Of a stretch of 64,000 nucleotides of DNA, positions 1-9,256 are shown in pieces. Every line of letters begins with the position of its first letter. Position 1 is the stretch's first letter. Under the pieces are notes generated by a model, which searched no databases, was not told where the DNA came from, and was given only the letters and a program-made list of their open reading frames with translations. Made by a program: the position numbers and the translations under genes. The DNA comes from Kriegella aquimaris (GTDB taxonomy: Bacteria; Bacteroidota; Bacteroidia; Flavobacteriales; Flavobacteriaceae): assembly GCF_900103215.1 (NCBI RefSeq), contig NZ_FNGV01000011.1, positions 121,575 through 185,574 of the forward strand, in the 5' to 3' direction.

Positions 1-528
1 ATCTATACCGAAGATGTTGGAGAGATGGGGGCATTGGTGCCGGCAGTAGATGTTTTGATGCTGACCAATAACCAGCCCTTGGACGCTACAGCAAAAAATG
101 CCATTTTCACCCAAGTAAACAACGGAAAATTGAACATGCTGATTTATCACCCAAGTACCTGGTATAATTGGGAAGATTGGCCCGAATACAACAAGCAATT
201 GGTTGGCGGAGGTTCTCGGTCGCATGAAAAGCTACAGGAATTTGAAGTCATTGTAACGAAGCCCGACCATCCCATAATGAAAGGTGTTCCCGCCAATTTT
301 AGAATCGTCGATGAATTGTACCGTTGGGAAAAAGATTCCCAGGGTACGGAAATTGAAGTGCTGGCCATTGGCAAAGGAATTGAGTCGGGAGAAGAGTTTC
401 CTGTAGTATGGATTGTAAAACACCCCAAAGCAAAAATAATCGGAAATACCCTAGGGCATGACGAAAGAGCACATGGACTTAAAGCCTATCAAACCCTCCT
501 TAAAAATAGTTTGGACTGGGTTAAATAG
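1..528 (+). CDS. ThuA-like domain protein, 3' part (5' end outside window)
   Basis: The reading frame is open from base 1, so the gene starts before the window and only about 175 C-terminal residues are seen; the ATG at 25 is internal. The pattern fits the ThuA/glutamine-amidotransferase-like fold: a strand 'DVLMLTNN', a central 'LIYHPSTWYNW' segment, a 'DHPIMKGVP' loop and a late 'KIIGNTLGHDE' segment. ThuA-like proteins in Bacteroidota usually sit near Gfo/Idh/MocA oxidoreductases and sugar isomerases and are linked to sugar catabolism, with poorly known biochemistry. It converges on the sulfatase that follows. Confidence 0.75.
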   Translation: MYTEDVGEMGALVPAVDVLMLTNNQPLDATAKNAIFTQVNNGKLNMLIYHPSTWYNWEDWPEYNKQLVGGGSRSHEKLQEFEVIVTKPDHPIMKGVPANFRIVDELYRWEKDSQGTEIEVLAIGKGIESGEEFPVVWIVKHPKAKIIGNTLGHDERAHGLKAYQTLLKNSLDWVK

Positions 529-585
529 GAGTGATGGGCAATGATTAAACCTTACTTTTCAAGCAGCACAAATCATTTTTGTATT

Positions 586-2052
586 TTACAATCGATCCGT
601 ATTAAAAGGTGATGTCGGTACGTCACCTTTTATTTTTTCAGTTAAGGTTGTCTTTAATTCGTGGATGACTTCGGTATAATCAGGGTTTGAAGCAAGGTTA
701 TTAAATTCTTCCGGATCCGTAGAATGATCGTACAGCTCGGTTCCAAGTTCACCTTTGTTCCAATCTGTATAACGCCATCTATCGGTTCTCAGACTTCTTC
801 CTGTAAAAGGTTCATCATCACCAGGTCTTAGTATTTGGGTAAATGCTGTTCCTTCCCATTTTTGCTTCGGATTTTCGAGTAAGGGAACCAAACTTCGCCC
901 ATCTTGTTCCCCGGGAATCGGCAAATTGCAGAGTGCCGCAATGGTAGGATAGATATCGACGAATTCTACAATTTGGTCACTTTTTATACCGTTACCTTTA
1001 GCATTGGGATTGTATATGATCAATGGTGCATTCGCCGATTCTTCGAATAGGGTACGTTTCTGCCATATCCCGTTATGCTCCCCGAGATGATAGCCGTGAT
1101 CGCTCCATAAAACTATGATGGTATTATCGGCAAGTCCTTGTTCGGTGAGTGCATCTAAAATTTTTCCTATCTGTGCATCGACAAAAGAGACACTGGCATA
1201 ATAGGCTTGCATGGCTTCCAAGCAGACGGCTTCGCTTAATCCGTAATTTGAAATAGGATTATTATGTGCAAAAGCAGCGGCCGGAATATCATGGCGGTCA
1301 TCGGCGGGAAAAGCGGGCAATTGTAATGAATCGATAGGGTATAGGTCGAAATAATGTTTTGGAGCAACGTAGGGTGTGTGTGGTCTAAAAAATCCGACAC
1401 CCAGAAAAAAGGGGTTATCTTTCTTTTTTTTGAGGAATTCAATCGCGATATCAGCGGTCATACCGTCGGTTTGTTCCCCATCTTTTCCATCTGCCTTTAA
1501 CCAGCTGAGCGCTGCACTTATCTTTTTATGGGGTTCGGCATTGGTAATTAGGTTTTCTTCTTCCGTATCTCGACCCTTGGGGTTAAAGACTTCGTCCCAT
1601 GATTGGGGGTCGTCCAAACCATTTGTGCCAATACCTGCGGGTACATTGTAATGGTAGAGTTTGCCAACTCTTCCTGCCCACCATCCGTTTTGACGGAAAA
1701 GCTGGGGAAGGGTAACTACATCAGGTACTTCGTCTCGAAAATGACGGTCTAAATCATATACTTTGATTACATCAGGGCGCAACCCCGTGAGCACCGAGGC
1801 TCGTGTCGGGTTACACAAAGGAAGTTGGCAATACGCATTATTGAATTGAACACCCATTGCAGCCAATCGGTCAAAGTTCGGTGTCTTAGCCAAAGGATTC
1901 CCGTAACTATTCACTTTTGAAGCAAGGTCGTCAACGGCAATGAATAGAATATTTGGTCGATTTTCTATAGGAGTTTGGCATCCTGGCAATAAGATGGCAC
2001 AAACCAAGGATAACGAGATTAATTGTAATTTTCTGTTTAAATCAAATATCAT
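586..2052 (-). CDS. Sulfatase lipoprotein, S1 family (iduronate-2-sulfatase-like)
   Basis: 488 residues. A signal peptide ends in the lipobox LLPGC (Cys25), so a membrane lipoprotein is expected. The S1 signature CNPTR begins at Cys80, the residue matured to formylglycine by anSME-type enzymes (none in this window). Metal-binding 'VDD' (Asp41, Asp42) and the later '[11 protein letters not shown]' motif complete the active site. The general layout resembles iduronate-2-sulfatase-like members, but the substrate cannot be read from sequence; sulfated marine polysaccharides are the usual targets. There is no SusC/D pair next to it. Two palindromes lie upstream (2119-2165) and may control it. Confidence 0.9.
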   Translation of the reverse strand: MIFDLNRKLQLISLSLVCAILLPGCQTPIENRPNILFIAVDDLASKVNSYGNPLAKTPNFDRLAAMGVQFNNAYCQLPLCNPTRASVLTGLRPDVIKVYDLDRHFRDEVPDVVTLPQLFRQNGWWAGRVGKLYHYNVPAGIGTNGLDDPQSWDEVFNPKGRDTEEENLITNAEPHKKISAALSWLKADGKDGEQTDGMTADIAIEFLKKKKDNPFFLGVGFFRPHTPYVAPKHYFDLYPIDSLQLPAFPADDRHDIPAAAFAHNNPISNYGLSEAVCLEAMQAYYASVSFVDAQIGKILDALTEQGLADNTIIVLWSDHGYHLGEHNGIWQKRTLFEESANAPLIIYNPNAKGNGIKSDQIVEFVDIYPTIAALCNLPIPGEQDGRSLVPLLENPKQKWEGTAFTQILRPGDDEPFTGRSLRTDRWRYTDWNKGELGTELYDHSTDPEEFNNLASNPDYTEVIHELKTTLTEKIKGDVPTSPFNTDRL

Positions 2053-2118
2053 GGCCGCTGTTTGAGCTGTAAGATAACCCTTTTTAAAAAACGCAATTCG
2101 GTGATTTTTAGGAATTTC

Positions 2119-2165
2119 CTTTAGAGTCCTAAACTAAATTTACGTATTGCTTTAGAATTCTAAAG
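2119..2165. promoter_or_regulatory. Paired TTTAG..CTAAA palindromes (candidate operator)
   Basis: CTTTAGAATTCTAAAG at 2150-2165 is a perfect 16-bp palindrome. An imperfect copy, CTTTAGAGTCCTAAAC, lies at 2119-2134. The copies are 31 bp apart, about three helical turns, as expected for two dimers on one DNA face. The site lies between the divergent sulfatase (start 2052) and the YihY-like gene (start 2257), closer to the sulfatase. The binding protein is unknown. Confidence 0.45.
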
Positions 2166-2256
2166 TCCGATAAGGGGTACTCCAGTGATTACGAACAATA
2201 ATTATCGCAATACGATTAATATAATGCCAGGGGACCCGTACATTTAACCAAAATCT

Positions 2257-3189
2257 GTGGTTATGAAGGGTAATGCCCGATCTAAATTCAAGTTTTCCGA
2301 TTTTCCTTCTTTACTGGTTGAAACTTATAAGGCCTGGGATTCCGATAATCCGTTTCGACTCAGTGCGGTTGTAGCTTATTACGCCGTACTCTCGCTACCG
2401 GGGCTTTTGGTAATCATTATCAATCTTGTGGGTTCGGTATGGGGAGTTGAAATCGTTCAAGGTCAATTGACCAGTGAGATTTCAGGAGCCTTGGGAAGGG
2501 ACGCCGCTGATGCCATTCAATCTATGATGATAGAAACCCAAAATCATGACAAAAGCACTATGGCCACAATTTTGGGTATTGGTACCTTAGTCTTCGGAGC
2601 TACCGGCGTCTTTTATCATTTACAATTGTCACTTAATCAAATATGGGAAATCAAAGCCGGTTCCAACGCCAGTATAAAGAAGATGTTTTTTGATAGGGCG
2701 CGAAGTTTTGCATTTATATTAGTTATAGGTTTTCTGTTGCTAGTAAGTTTTTTGATTACAACTGCCATCTCTGTCTTGAACAATTACATTCGAAGTATTC
2801 TGCCCGATGTTATTGTATATATCGCCTATATAATTGATATAGCGGTGTCAATAGGCATTATAACAGTTCTTTTTGCACTGATTTTCAGGTACTTGCCCGA
2901 TGCGAAGATACGATGGAAAACCGTTTGGATCGGCTCACTCATTACGTCAATACTTTTTGTCCTCGGAAAATCTTTATTAGGCGTATATTTTGGGGAAGCC
3001 AATCCCGGGTCTACTTATGGCGCCGCAGGAACCATTGTTTTAGTACTCCTTTGGGTTTCATATTCGTGTTTGATATTGTTTTTTGGTGCCGAATTCACTT
3101 TTGTTTATGCAAAAAGATATGGACTTGGTATTGAACCAAGCGACATTGCAGAGAAAATAGAAGTCAAAAAAGGGGATGCGAAGGTTTAG
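2257..3189 (+). CDS. YihY/BrkB family inner-membrane protein
   Basis: 310 residues with about six hydrophobic helices and a hydrophilic N-terminus, as is usual in the YihY (formerly BrkB/RNase BN) family. Typical features are the early 'SAVVAYYAVLSLPGLL' helix, a 'RYLPDAKIRW' loop and the final 'LLWVSYSCLILFFGAEFT' helix. The molecular function of the family is unsettled; the old RNase BN assignment is wrong. Two in-frame ATG codons are close together (2257 and 2263); the upstream one is kept, but either could be used. It opens a run of stress-related genes. Confidence 0.88.
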   Translation: MVMKGNARSKFKFSDFPSLLVETYKAWDSDNPFRLSAVVAYYAVLSLPGLLVIIINLVGSVWGVEIVQGQLTSEISGALGRDAADAIQSMMIETQNHDKSTMATILGIGTLVFGATGVFYHLQLSLNQIWEIKAGSNASIKKMFFDRARSFAFILVIGFLLLVSFLITTAISVLNNYIRSILPDVIVYIAYIIDIAVSIGIITVLFALIFRYLPDAKIRWKTVWIGSLITSILFVLGKSLLGVYFGEANPGSTYGAAGTIVLVLLWVSYSCLILFFGAEFTFVYAKRYGLGIEPSDIAEKIEVKKGDAKV

Positions 3190-3340
3190 GGTATACTCCG
3201 AAAGCACCCACCTGAAGGAATAAGAATATAAAAAGGACTGCTCTGGAAGCTATATTTCCAAATGCATAAAAATTCTAAAATTGATACCTTTTTTTTATAA
3301 ATAAATCAGGAAAAGGAAACGTATCGGTATAGCGGTCATA

Positions 3341-3373
3341 CAAAAAAAGTCCCCAGCCGAAGCTAGGGACTTT
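3341..3373 (-). terminator. Rho-independent terminator of the CsbD gene
   Basis: AAAGTCCC (3346-3353) pairs with GGGACTTT (3366-3373); the stem extends inward through AGC/GCT after one mismatch. Read on the minus strand it is followed by a run of seven T, which places it just after the CsbD stop. It could also stop weaker readthrough from the convergent YihY-like gene. Confidence 0.8.
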
Positions 3374-3399
3374 ATCCAACACCAATCAAAAAATGGTTT

Positions 3400-3585
3400 C
3401 TACCACTCTTCAATCTCCCTTTTAATTTCCTCTTTCTTTTTTCCAGTTTTTTCCTGGAGTTTACCTAACATTTCGTCAAACTTTCCTTCGGCAAAGGTGA
3501 CGTCGTTATCGGTAACATCTCCATATTTCTGTTTGAACTTACCTTTAATTTGTTTCCATTTGCCTTCTAACTGATCACTATTCAT
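3400..3585 (-). CDS. CsbD-like small stress protein
   Basis: 61 residues, highly charged and helical, matching the CsbD family: 'MNSDQLEGKWKQIKGKFKQ' at the start, then 'LQEKTGKKKEEI'. CsbD proteins are general-stress proteins (sigma-B regulated in Bacillus) of unknown mechanism. The length is normal for the family. A box resembling the Bacteroidota -7 element (TACTTTAG on the minus strand) lies about 50 nt upstream. A clear terminator follows, so it is probably monocistronic. Confidence 0.9.
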   Translation of the reverse strand: MNSDQLEGKWKQIKGKFKQKYGDVTDNDVTFAEGKFDEMLGKLQEKTGKKKEEIKREIEEW

Positions 3586-3808
3586 AGTTTCTAATATTTT
3601 GGGTTAATAAATTATTAATTACTTCCTCTAAAGTATGTACATTTTAGAATCAAAATTGACTGTTTCAAACGAATTTTTGACGTGAACAAATTAGGGTAAA
3701 ACAGTTGGCCAAAGAGTGGGTTTATACCTACCTTTTGGGATAATAATAGGATTGAATGGATTAAAGGGCTCTGCGGATATTTAATAAACTTTGATGCTTA
3801 TTTTAATG

Positions 3809-3816
3809 TATTTTAG
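3809..3816 (+). promoter_or_regulatory. Candidate promoter box TATTTTAG
   Basis: TGTATTTTAG resembles the Bacteroidota -7 element TAnnTTTG. The ATG at 3850 begins 34 nt after its last base, the same spacing as the copies before PhnA (36100) and the first sugar isomerase (53352). A TTTG lies 15 bp upstream (3790-3793), slightly closer than a typical -33 element. Confidence 0.35.
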
Positions 3817-3849
3817 TTATAACCGATTTTTTAATTAAATTATCTGATA

Positions 3850-4089
3850 ATGCCAAATTCAAGTATAAAAAACGAGGCACAATATGAGGCACTGCGTGAC
3901 AAAGGATATAGCAAGCAAAAGGCAGCACGTATTGCCAACACTCCTGAATCAGGGGAAAGGGGCGGCAAAGCAAAGCCTTATGAAGAATGGACAAAGAGTG
4001 AACTTTATAGTCAAGCCAAGAACGTGGGTTTAGAAGGTCGTTCTAAAATGAATAAGAGCGAACTGATGGAAGCCTTGAGAAATAATTAA
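3850..4089 (+). CDS. Small Rho_N/SAP-like protein (DUF7218-type)
   Basis: 79 residues. The N-terminal half has 'EAQYEALRDKGYSKQKAARIAN', a pattern common in small plasmid- and stress-associated proteins of the DUF7218 type. The C-terminal half ('WTKSELYSQAKNVGLEGRSKMNKSELMEALRNN') is a helix-extended-loop-helix like Rho termination factor N-terminal or SAP motifs, which bind nucleic acid. Function is unknown; nucleic-acid binding is inferred from the fold. It lies 20 nt before the AI-2E-type permease and may be co-transcribed. Confidence 0.7.
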   Translation: MPNSSIKNEAQYEALRDKGYSKQKAARIANTPESGERGGKAKPYEEWTKSELYSQAKNVGLEGRSKMNKSELMEALRNN

Positions 4090-4109
4090 ATTAGATAGAA
4101 CTTGACATT

Positions 4110-5141
4110 ATGAAGTTTATAGATTCAAATGTAATAAGACAAATTTTTGTATTACTACTGATTGTAATATTGGGCGGCTTGATATTCCATGCTATGCTAC
4201 CCTATCTTTCGGGTGTTCTTGGCGCAGTAACTATTTATGTGCTTTTACGGAGGCCCATGTCAAAATTGGTCAAAAAAGGTTGGAACTCCAATGTTGCAGC
4301 GGCCCTTTTGTTACTACTTTCCTTTGTTTGCATATTGGTGCCTGTAGCAAGTGTTGTACTCTTATTGGGTAATAAAGTAGGGGAAGCGGTCGATAATTCG
4401 GAGCGGGTCGTCGAGGCGGTAAAGCAACAGTTGGGAACTTGGGAAGAACGTCTCGGTTATGACCTTTCTTCGCAAATCGATGTTTCAGGGATATCTTCTT
4501 GGCTTTCCACAAATTTGCAAAGTTTGGCAGGGGGAACATTCAATACCTTTATAGCCATAGGTATCATGTATTTCATGTTGTACTATATGCTAACGAACCG
4601 TCGACAGTTACGTGAATCTTTGTTCGAGTACATTCCGGTAGGTAAAAACAATTTGGAAATAATTGGGAAGGAAATACGGGCCATGGTTCGCTCCAACGCC
4701 CTTGGAATACCTTTGGTCGCTATAGCACAGGGAGTTGTAGGTCTGATAGGTTTTCTCATTTTCGGGGTCAAAGAACCTTTTTTCTGGGCCGTTATTGTAA
4801 CTATTGGCTCTATGGTGCCCTTGGTTGGAGCCATGCTGGGTATTATTCCCGTATTTATACTGACAATTTCTAATGGAGATGTTTTTCAAGCTTGGGGTAT
4901 CTTACTCTATGGTCTTTTAGTCGTTGGTTCTACAGATAATGTTTTTAGAATGTACGCATTGAGAAGATTGGATAATGTTCACCCCTTGATTACTGTAATC
5001 GGAGTAGTTGTAGGCGTGCCCATATTTGGTTTTATTGGGCTGATTTTTGGCCCCTTGCTGATAAGTCTATTTCTTGTCGTTGTAAAAATTTATAAAAGTG
5101 AATATGGGAAAAGAGATGCTGTCGACGAAGAACGACTCTAA
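4110..5141 (+). CDS. AI-2E family transporter (TqsA/PerM-type permease)
   Basis: 343 residues with paired N-terminal helices, a soluble segment at about residues 85-140 and four to five C-terminal helices, which is the AI-2E/UPF0118 topology. Diagnostic stretches include 'PFFWAVIVTIGSMVPLVGAMLG' and 'DNVFRMYALRR'. Family members are proposed to export autoinducer-2 or to act as Na+/H+ antiporters; the substrate here is unknown. No quorum-sensing gene is nearby, and the neighbours suggest an envelope or ion-stress role. Confidence 0.88.
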   Translation: MKFIDSNVIRQIFVLLLIVILGGLIFHAMLPYLSGVLGAVTIYVLLRRPMSKLVKKGWNSNVAAALLLLLSFVCILVPVASVVLLLGNKVGEAVDNSERVVEAVKQQLGTWEERLGYDLSSQIDVSGISSWLSTNLQSLAGGTFNTFIAIGIMYFMLYYMLTNRRQLRESLFEYIPVGKNNLEIIGKEIRAMVRSNALGIPLVAIAQGVVGLIGFLIFGVKEPFFWAVIVTIGSMVPLVGAMLGIIPVFILTISNGDVFQAWGILLYGLLVVGSTDNVFRMYALRRLDNVHPLITVIGVVVGVPIFGFIGLIFGPLLISLFLVVVKIYKSEYGKRDAVDEERL

Positions 5142-5323
5142 CTTTTCCTAAACTACCACTACTTCATTTCTTGTCTCTTGTTCCAAATGTCATTGCAAAC
5201 GCATTAATATAAAAAGGTTTTGGGTCAACCAATGGTTTAAACAATATGTAATATCGTTCGTAGAATTCCAAACCTTTAGCTTTTTAAAATGTACTGCTAA
5301 AAAGCCTTGCGAAAAAAGAAATA

Positions 5324-5929
5324 ATGACAGAAAAAGAACAAATTCGGCTAAGCAAAATTGCGGATACGCAGCACGAAATTTTTGCCTTACTGAAACAACG
5401 TTACAGTCCAAGAACATTCAAAGACGAGCCTATAAAAAAAGAACATCTAAAACAACTTTTCGAAGCCGTACGTTGGTCGGCCAGTTCTGAAAACACACAG
5501 CCTTGGCGTTTTATTTATGCCAAAAGGGGGTCAGACGCTCACGGGAAAATTATAGCGTGCCTCAGTGAGGACAACCAAAAATGGGCGCCTTTGGCACCAA
5601 TGCTATTATTTAGTGTTTACAAGGAGAAATTGGACAATGGAAGCGAAAATTTTCAAGCGCTGTACGATTTGGGGTTGAGCATTGGAAATATGACCGTTCA
5701 AGCTCAGTATTTAGGTATTGCGCTGCATCATATCACAGGGGTTGATCGTGAAGTTGCAGATCAAGAGTTTGATATTCCCAAAGAATATCATGTATGTACG
5801 GCGATCGCCTTAGGTTATTATGGAGGGGAATTGAAACAATTACCTGCCGATTTACACGAAAAGGAAAAAGCGACGAGAGAACGAATGGCACAGACGAGTT
5901 TTGCCTTTGAAAATAGCTGGAAAACCTGA
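5324..5929 (+). CDS. Nitroreductase family protein
   Basis: 201 residues, a normal size for a one-domain FMN-dependent nitroreductase. The N-terminal 'RYSPRTF' (RxSxRxF) FMN-phosphate motif, 'WSASSENTQPWRF' and 'DLGLSIGNMTVQAQYLGIALHHI' are family hallmarks, as is the C-terminal 'AIALGYYGG'. The enzymes reduce nitro groups, quinones or similar acceptors with NAD(P)H. It lies about 40 nt upstream of the SLC13 permease. The physiological substrate is not predictable. Confidence 0.88.
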   Translation: MTEKEQIRLSKIADTQHEIFALLKQRYSPRTFKDEPIKKEHLKQLFEAVRWSASSENTQPWRFIYAKRGSDAHGKIIACLSEDNQKWAPLAPMLLFSVYKEKLDNGSENFQALYDLGLSIGNMTVQAQYLGIALHHITGVDREVADQEFDIPKEYHVCTAIALGYYGGELKQLPADLHEKEKATRERMAQTSFAFENSWKT

Positions 5930-5968
5930 TATCCGTTCGAAGGAGACAAACTTTGAACTCGACTGACT

Positions 5969-7792
5969 ATGGAATTAGACATTATTCTGGTATTTCTGGT
6001 GTTGCTAGTTACGGTAGTGCTCTTTGCTTTGGAAATATTTCCGGTAGACAAAGTCGCTTTTTTTATAATTGTATCGTTGGCCCTTTTGGGGTTGGTTTCC
6101 CCAGAGGAGGCAATAAGCGGTTTTTCCAATAATGCCACAATAGCGGTCTTGGCGCTAATGATGTTGGCAATTGCCATGGAAGAGAACGGGGTTATCAATT
6201 GGCTAACTTCTGGAATGGGTAAAATAAAATCACTCCCCCTTTATTTCATGGCCCCAGTTTTTATGATGGTTACTGCCGGGATATCGGCTTTTATTAGCAC
6301 CACAGCGGTAGTTATCGTTTTTATTAAAATAATCAATCAATTATCGGAAAAATTCAATATCTCACAACCTAAATTACTGCTGCCGATTTCTTTTGCGGGT
6401 ATAATTGGTGGATCCTGCACTTTAATGGGTACATCGACCAACTTGCTTGTTAACTCTGTAGCAAAAGATTTAGGGGCCGAAAAGCTAGGTTTCTTTGAAT
6501 TTACAATGTTGGGCCTTGTTTTTCTTTCAGTGGCCATAGTATATCTAACCCTAGCACTTCGCTGGTTGCCTTGGGGGAAAAACCAGAACATTAAAGAAGA
6601 TTACGATATCAAAAATTATATCACTAGTATTTTGATTAAGGAAGGTTCACAGTTGGTGGGTAAGAAAATTGAGGAGACTTTTTTATTTAATCATTCCGAA
6701 ATATCGCTTTTGAAATTGACCCGAAATAATAGGGTGCACAATTCCCCGGGAAAATATATTACCTTGAAAACAAATGATGAGTTGTTGGTCATGTGTGATT
6801 TGAAGAATTTATCACGGCTGAACGAATCTGAAAACTTGGGTATTAATGAAAATCAATATTGGGATAGGGAAAAAGATGATACAAAGGAAGACCCAACATC
6901 GAAGCCTTCGGAATTGGACGAACGTATTTTCGTGGAACTGCTCATGTTACCAGGGGCTTCCCTTTTAGGAAAGACGCTTGGCAATCTAAGACGGTATATG
7001 CTGCAAGATGCCATACCCATAGCGATCAAAAAACGAAAAACATTGACCAATATTAGTGAAAGATTGGTGCGCAGTAGCGCAAATCGATTGGTACTCAAAC
7101 CCGGTGATCGTTTGTTGGTCGAAGTAGAAAGACAAAATCTTCATTCTCTAGAAGCAATTGAAAATGTAATTTTGTTGCAATCGTTTGACACGGTCAATAT
7201 AGAATCTCCTTTTAAGCGATACTTTTCACTGGCGGTTCTGGTACTGGTCATTGCTTTGGCGGCAACGGGCGTAATCTCGATTATGGTGAGCGCATTGACA
7301 GGGGTTTGTTTGTTGCTTTTAACCAATAACCTCGATCTGAACGTAATTTATAAGAAAGTCAATTGGCAAATATTCTTTCTGCTAGCGGGTATGATTCCCT
7401 TAGGTATTGCCATGCACAATACTGGCGCCGATATGTGGGTGTCTTCAAAGTTACTTGGGTTTTTAGAAGGCCAATCGAACATTGTAATAATCGGTACCCT
7501 GTTTTTTATCACTATGGTCATGAGCGGTGTAGTCAGCAATAATGCTACCGCAATTATAATGACACCAATTGCCATTGCGGTGGCACAAGGTTTGAAACTC
7601 GATTTCAAACCTTTTATATTAGCAGTTATGTTCGCAGCTAATTTTAGCTTTTTTACGCCTGTAGGCTATCAAACAAACGCATTGATTTACGGGCTGGGAA
7701 ATTATAAGTTTAAACACTTTTTATTAATTGGGGGCGTACTTTCCTTGATTCTTTGGGTATTGGGAACACTCCTTCTAACTAAATTATTATAA
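5969..7792 (+). CDS. SLC13-type permease with two RCK_C (TrkA-C) domains
   Basis: 607 residues. N-terminal and C-terminal membrane halves flank two soluble TrkA-C/RCK_C domains at about residues 205-290 and 310-405, recognisable from 'GSQLVGKKIEE' and 'PGASLLGKTLGNLRR' with 'LKPGDRLLVEVERQNL'. The membrane part has SLC13/DASS signatures, such as 'SCTLMGTSTNLLVNSVA' and 'SNNATAIIMTPIAIA'. Relatives move sulfate, phosphate or dicarboxylates with Na+; the RCK_C domains probably bind a regulatory ligand. The stop is one base before the start of the MscS gene, so the two are translationally close. Confidence 0.88.
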   Translation: MELDIILVFLVLLVTVVLFALEIFPVDKVAFFIIVSLALLGLVSPEEAISGFSNNATIAVLALMMLAIAMEENGVINWLTSGMGKIKSLPLYFMAPVFMMVTAGISAFISTTAVVIVFIKIINQLSEKFNISQPKLLLPISFAGIIGGSCTLMGTSTNLLVNSVAKDLGAEKLGFFEFTMLGLVFLSVAIVYLTLALRWLPWGKNQNIKEDYDIKNYITSILIKEGSQLVGKKIEETFLFNHSEISLLKLTRNNRVHNSPGKYITLKTNDELLVMCDLKNLSRLNESENLGINENQYWDREKDDTKEDPTSKPSELDERIFVELLMLPGASLLGKTLGNLRRYMLQDAIPIAIKKRKTLTNISERLVRSSANRLVLKPGDRLLVEVERQNLHSLEAIENVILLQSFDTVNIESPFKRYFSLAVLVLVIALAATGVISIMVSALTGVCLLLLTNNLDLNVIYKKVNWQIFFLLAGMIPLGIAMHNTGADMWVSSKLLGFLEGQSNIVIIGTLFFITMVMSGVVSNNATAIIMTPIAIAVAQGLKLDFKPFILAVMFAANFSFFTPVGYQTNALIYGLGNYKFKHFLLIGGVLSLILWVLGTLLLTKLL

Positions 7793-7793
7793 C

Positions 7794-8705
7794 ATGAGCA
7801 TCATATTACAAAGCAAATTTTCTGTAGAAGACTCCGTTAGCAAATTATGGGATAAGTTAGATGGGTGGTTGGATGCCATTATTCTTAAACTCCCAAATAT
7901 CGCCATGGCAATTTTGGTGATGGTGCTCTTCTATTTTATTGCAAGGGGTGTGCGTAATCTATTACGGAGATTGCTGCTCCATAGAATTAGTCAGGTTTCC
8001 ATTCAAAATATAATAGCCAAAGTCGTTTTTCTAATTGTAATTTTAATCGGCTTCTTTATAGCTTTGGGAGTACTAGAGCTCGATAAGGTTCTTACCAGTA
8101 TTTTGGCAGGTGCAGGGGTCATAGGTTTGGCGGTGGGCCTTGCCTTGCAGGGCACCTTGAGTAATACTTTCGGCGGATTGATACTTTCGTTCATGCCAAG
8201 GTTGAATATCGATGATTATATCGAGACGGAGGGCACTTCCGGTTTTGTCTCGGAAATAAGCCTTCGCAATATTGTCATCCGACGACCCGATAATAACTAT
8301 GTAATTGTCCCGAATTCGAAATTTGTTGAAGGCTCTTTTGTGAATTACTCGGTTAGCGATAGAAGTAGAATCTCCGTCACTTGTGGGGTAGGTTATGAAA
8401 GTAACCTACAAGAGGTTGAAGACTTGGTAGTAAAAGTTATTGCAGAGAATTTCAATCAAAAAGACGGGGAAGAAGTTGAATTCTTTTTTACGGAGTTTGG
8501 AGATAGCTCAATTAATTTCATGACGCGTTTTTGGATTGACATGGTAAAAAGTAAACAAGAACATGCGGCTCGTCACAAGGCGGTAAAGTTGATTAAGAGC
8601 CATTTCGATGCAAAAGGTATCAATATTCCTTTCCCTATCAGAACATTGGATTTTGGAAAGAACAACCTAAACTTGGTTACCCAAGACAAGAACGAGGAAT
8701 CTTAG
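7794..8705 (+). CDS. Small-conductance mechanosensitive channel (MscS family)
   Basis: 303 residues. Three N-terminal helices are followed by the beta domain and C-terminal cage. The pore helix is the Gly/Ala-rich segment 'GAGVIGLAVGLALQGTLSN', and 'RLNIDDYIE' plus 'VIVPNSKFVEGSFVNYS' are typical of the MscS beta domain. It should open under membrane tension in hypoosmotic shock. The ATG lies at 7794, immediately after the SLC13 stop, implying an operon coupling an ion/solute permease with osmotic relief. A hairpin terminator follows. Confidence 0.92.
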   Translation: MSIILQSKFSVEDSVSKLWDKLDGWLDAIILKLPNIAMAILVMVLFYFIARGVRNLLRRLLLHRISQVSIQNIIAKVVFLIVILIGFFIALGVLELDKVLTSILAGAGVIGLAVGLALQGTLSNTFGGLILSFMPRLNIDDYIETEGTSGFVSEISLRNIVIRRPDNNYVIVPNSKFVEGSFVNYSVSDRSRISVTCGVGYESNLQEVEDLVVKVIAENFNQKDGEEVEFFFTEFGDSSINFMTRFWIDMVKSKQEHAARHKAVKLIKSHFDAKGINIPFPIRTLDFGKNNLNLVTQDKNEES

Positions 8706-8736
8706 ATAAAGTAACACGCATATAATTATTATGGAA

Positions 8737-8770
8737 GACCCATAGGAAGAGACCTTTCTTATGGGTTTTC
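8737..8770. terminator. Bidirectional terminator between convergent genes
   Basis: ACCCATA (8738-8744) pairs with TATGGGT (8760-8766). The stem continues inward with G-U and A-T pairs around a short loop, and TTTTC follows on the plus strand. It lies between the MscS stop (8705) and the stop of the minus-strand small membrane protein, which it overlaps at 8759. Confidence 0.65.
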
Positions 8771-8965
8771 TGTTGGGGCCTCAAAAAATACGCCTGAAAC
8801 TACGATACCTATGACTACCAAAATCAATAAAATAGCGATAATAAGTGCCCCTGACTTCGTAATCGTGTTTTTTTGAAAAATATAGTTTCTCGTTTTTTGA
8901 TTTTCCTCCTTTACAAACTCGGTATCCAATTCGGTTTCTTTCTTATCACTGTTTTTAGTGTTCAT
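8759..8965 (-). CDS. Small single-pass membrane protein, unknown
   Basis: 68 residues: a charged N-terminal half rich in Lys, Glu and Asp, one C-terminal membrane helix at about residues 38-60 ('GALIIAILLILVVIGIVVSG') and a short tail. It resembles no family I can name. The transmembrane organisation and codon use look genuine, and a terminator sits at its 3' end. Expected in the inner membrane with a cytoplasmic or periplasmic charged tail. Confidence 0.6.
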   Translation of the reverse strand: MNTKNSDKKETELDTEFVKEENQKTRNYIFQKNTITKSGALIIAILLILVVIGIVVSGVFFEAPTENP

Positions 8966-9007
8966 AGTAATCCTTTTTTTAAGTTGATATATTTTTCTAT
9001 TGCTGCC

Positions 9008-9199
9008 TTAATTCAAAATCTCAATTTTTTTATTTTGAATCATGCGCGTTCCTATAAGTCTTGCAAAATAAGTTGGCAAATACGATTCGTCTGTTCCATT
9101 TAAGAAAAATAGTAGCTTAATTGATTTATACACAAAAAACGAAATGACCCCAAACACGTTAACTATGGTTTTTTTTAAGCGCAGTTTATCTGATTGCAT
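9008..9199 (-). CDS. Possible small ORF, unknown
   Basis: 63 residues with a Lys-rich N-terminus, a short hydrophobic stretch near residues 13-33 and a C-terminal 'TYFARLIGTRMIQNKK'. It resembles no family I recognise and has no obvious promoter. It fills an otherwise empty gap upstream of the topoisomerase gene, so it may be spurious. Confidence 0.25.
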   Translation of the reverse strand: MQSDKLRLKKTIVNVFGVISFFVYKSIKLLFFLNGTDESYLPTYFARLIGTRMIQNKKIEILN

Positions 9200-9256
9200 A
9201 GCGTAGTTTTATTCACTATTGAAGCACTCAAAGCTCCAGCCTAATTCTCATTTAAA

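Noticed and set aside
147..428. Minus-strand frame of 93 codons inside the ThuA-like gene
   Set aside because: It lies opposite a well-supported coding frame and has no family resemblance.
1376..1651. Plus-strand 91-codon frame inside the first sulfatase
   Set aside because: Shadow of the sulfatase gene, with low-complexity, unlikely protein composition.
8873..9103. 76-codon plus-strand frame over the small membrane protein
   Set aside because: Mostly antisense to a better supported gene, with Phe/Ile-rich composition typical of AT-rich shadow frames.
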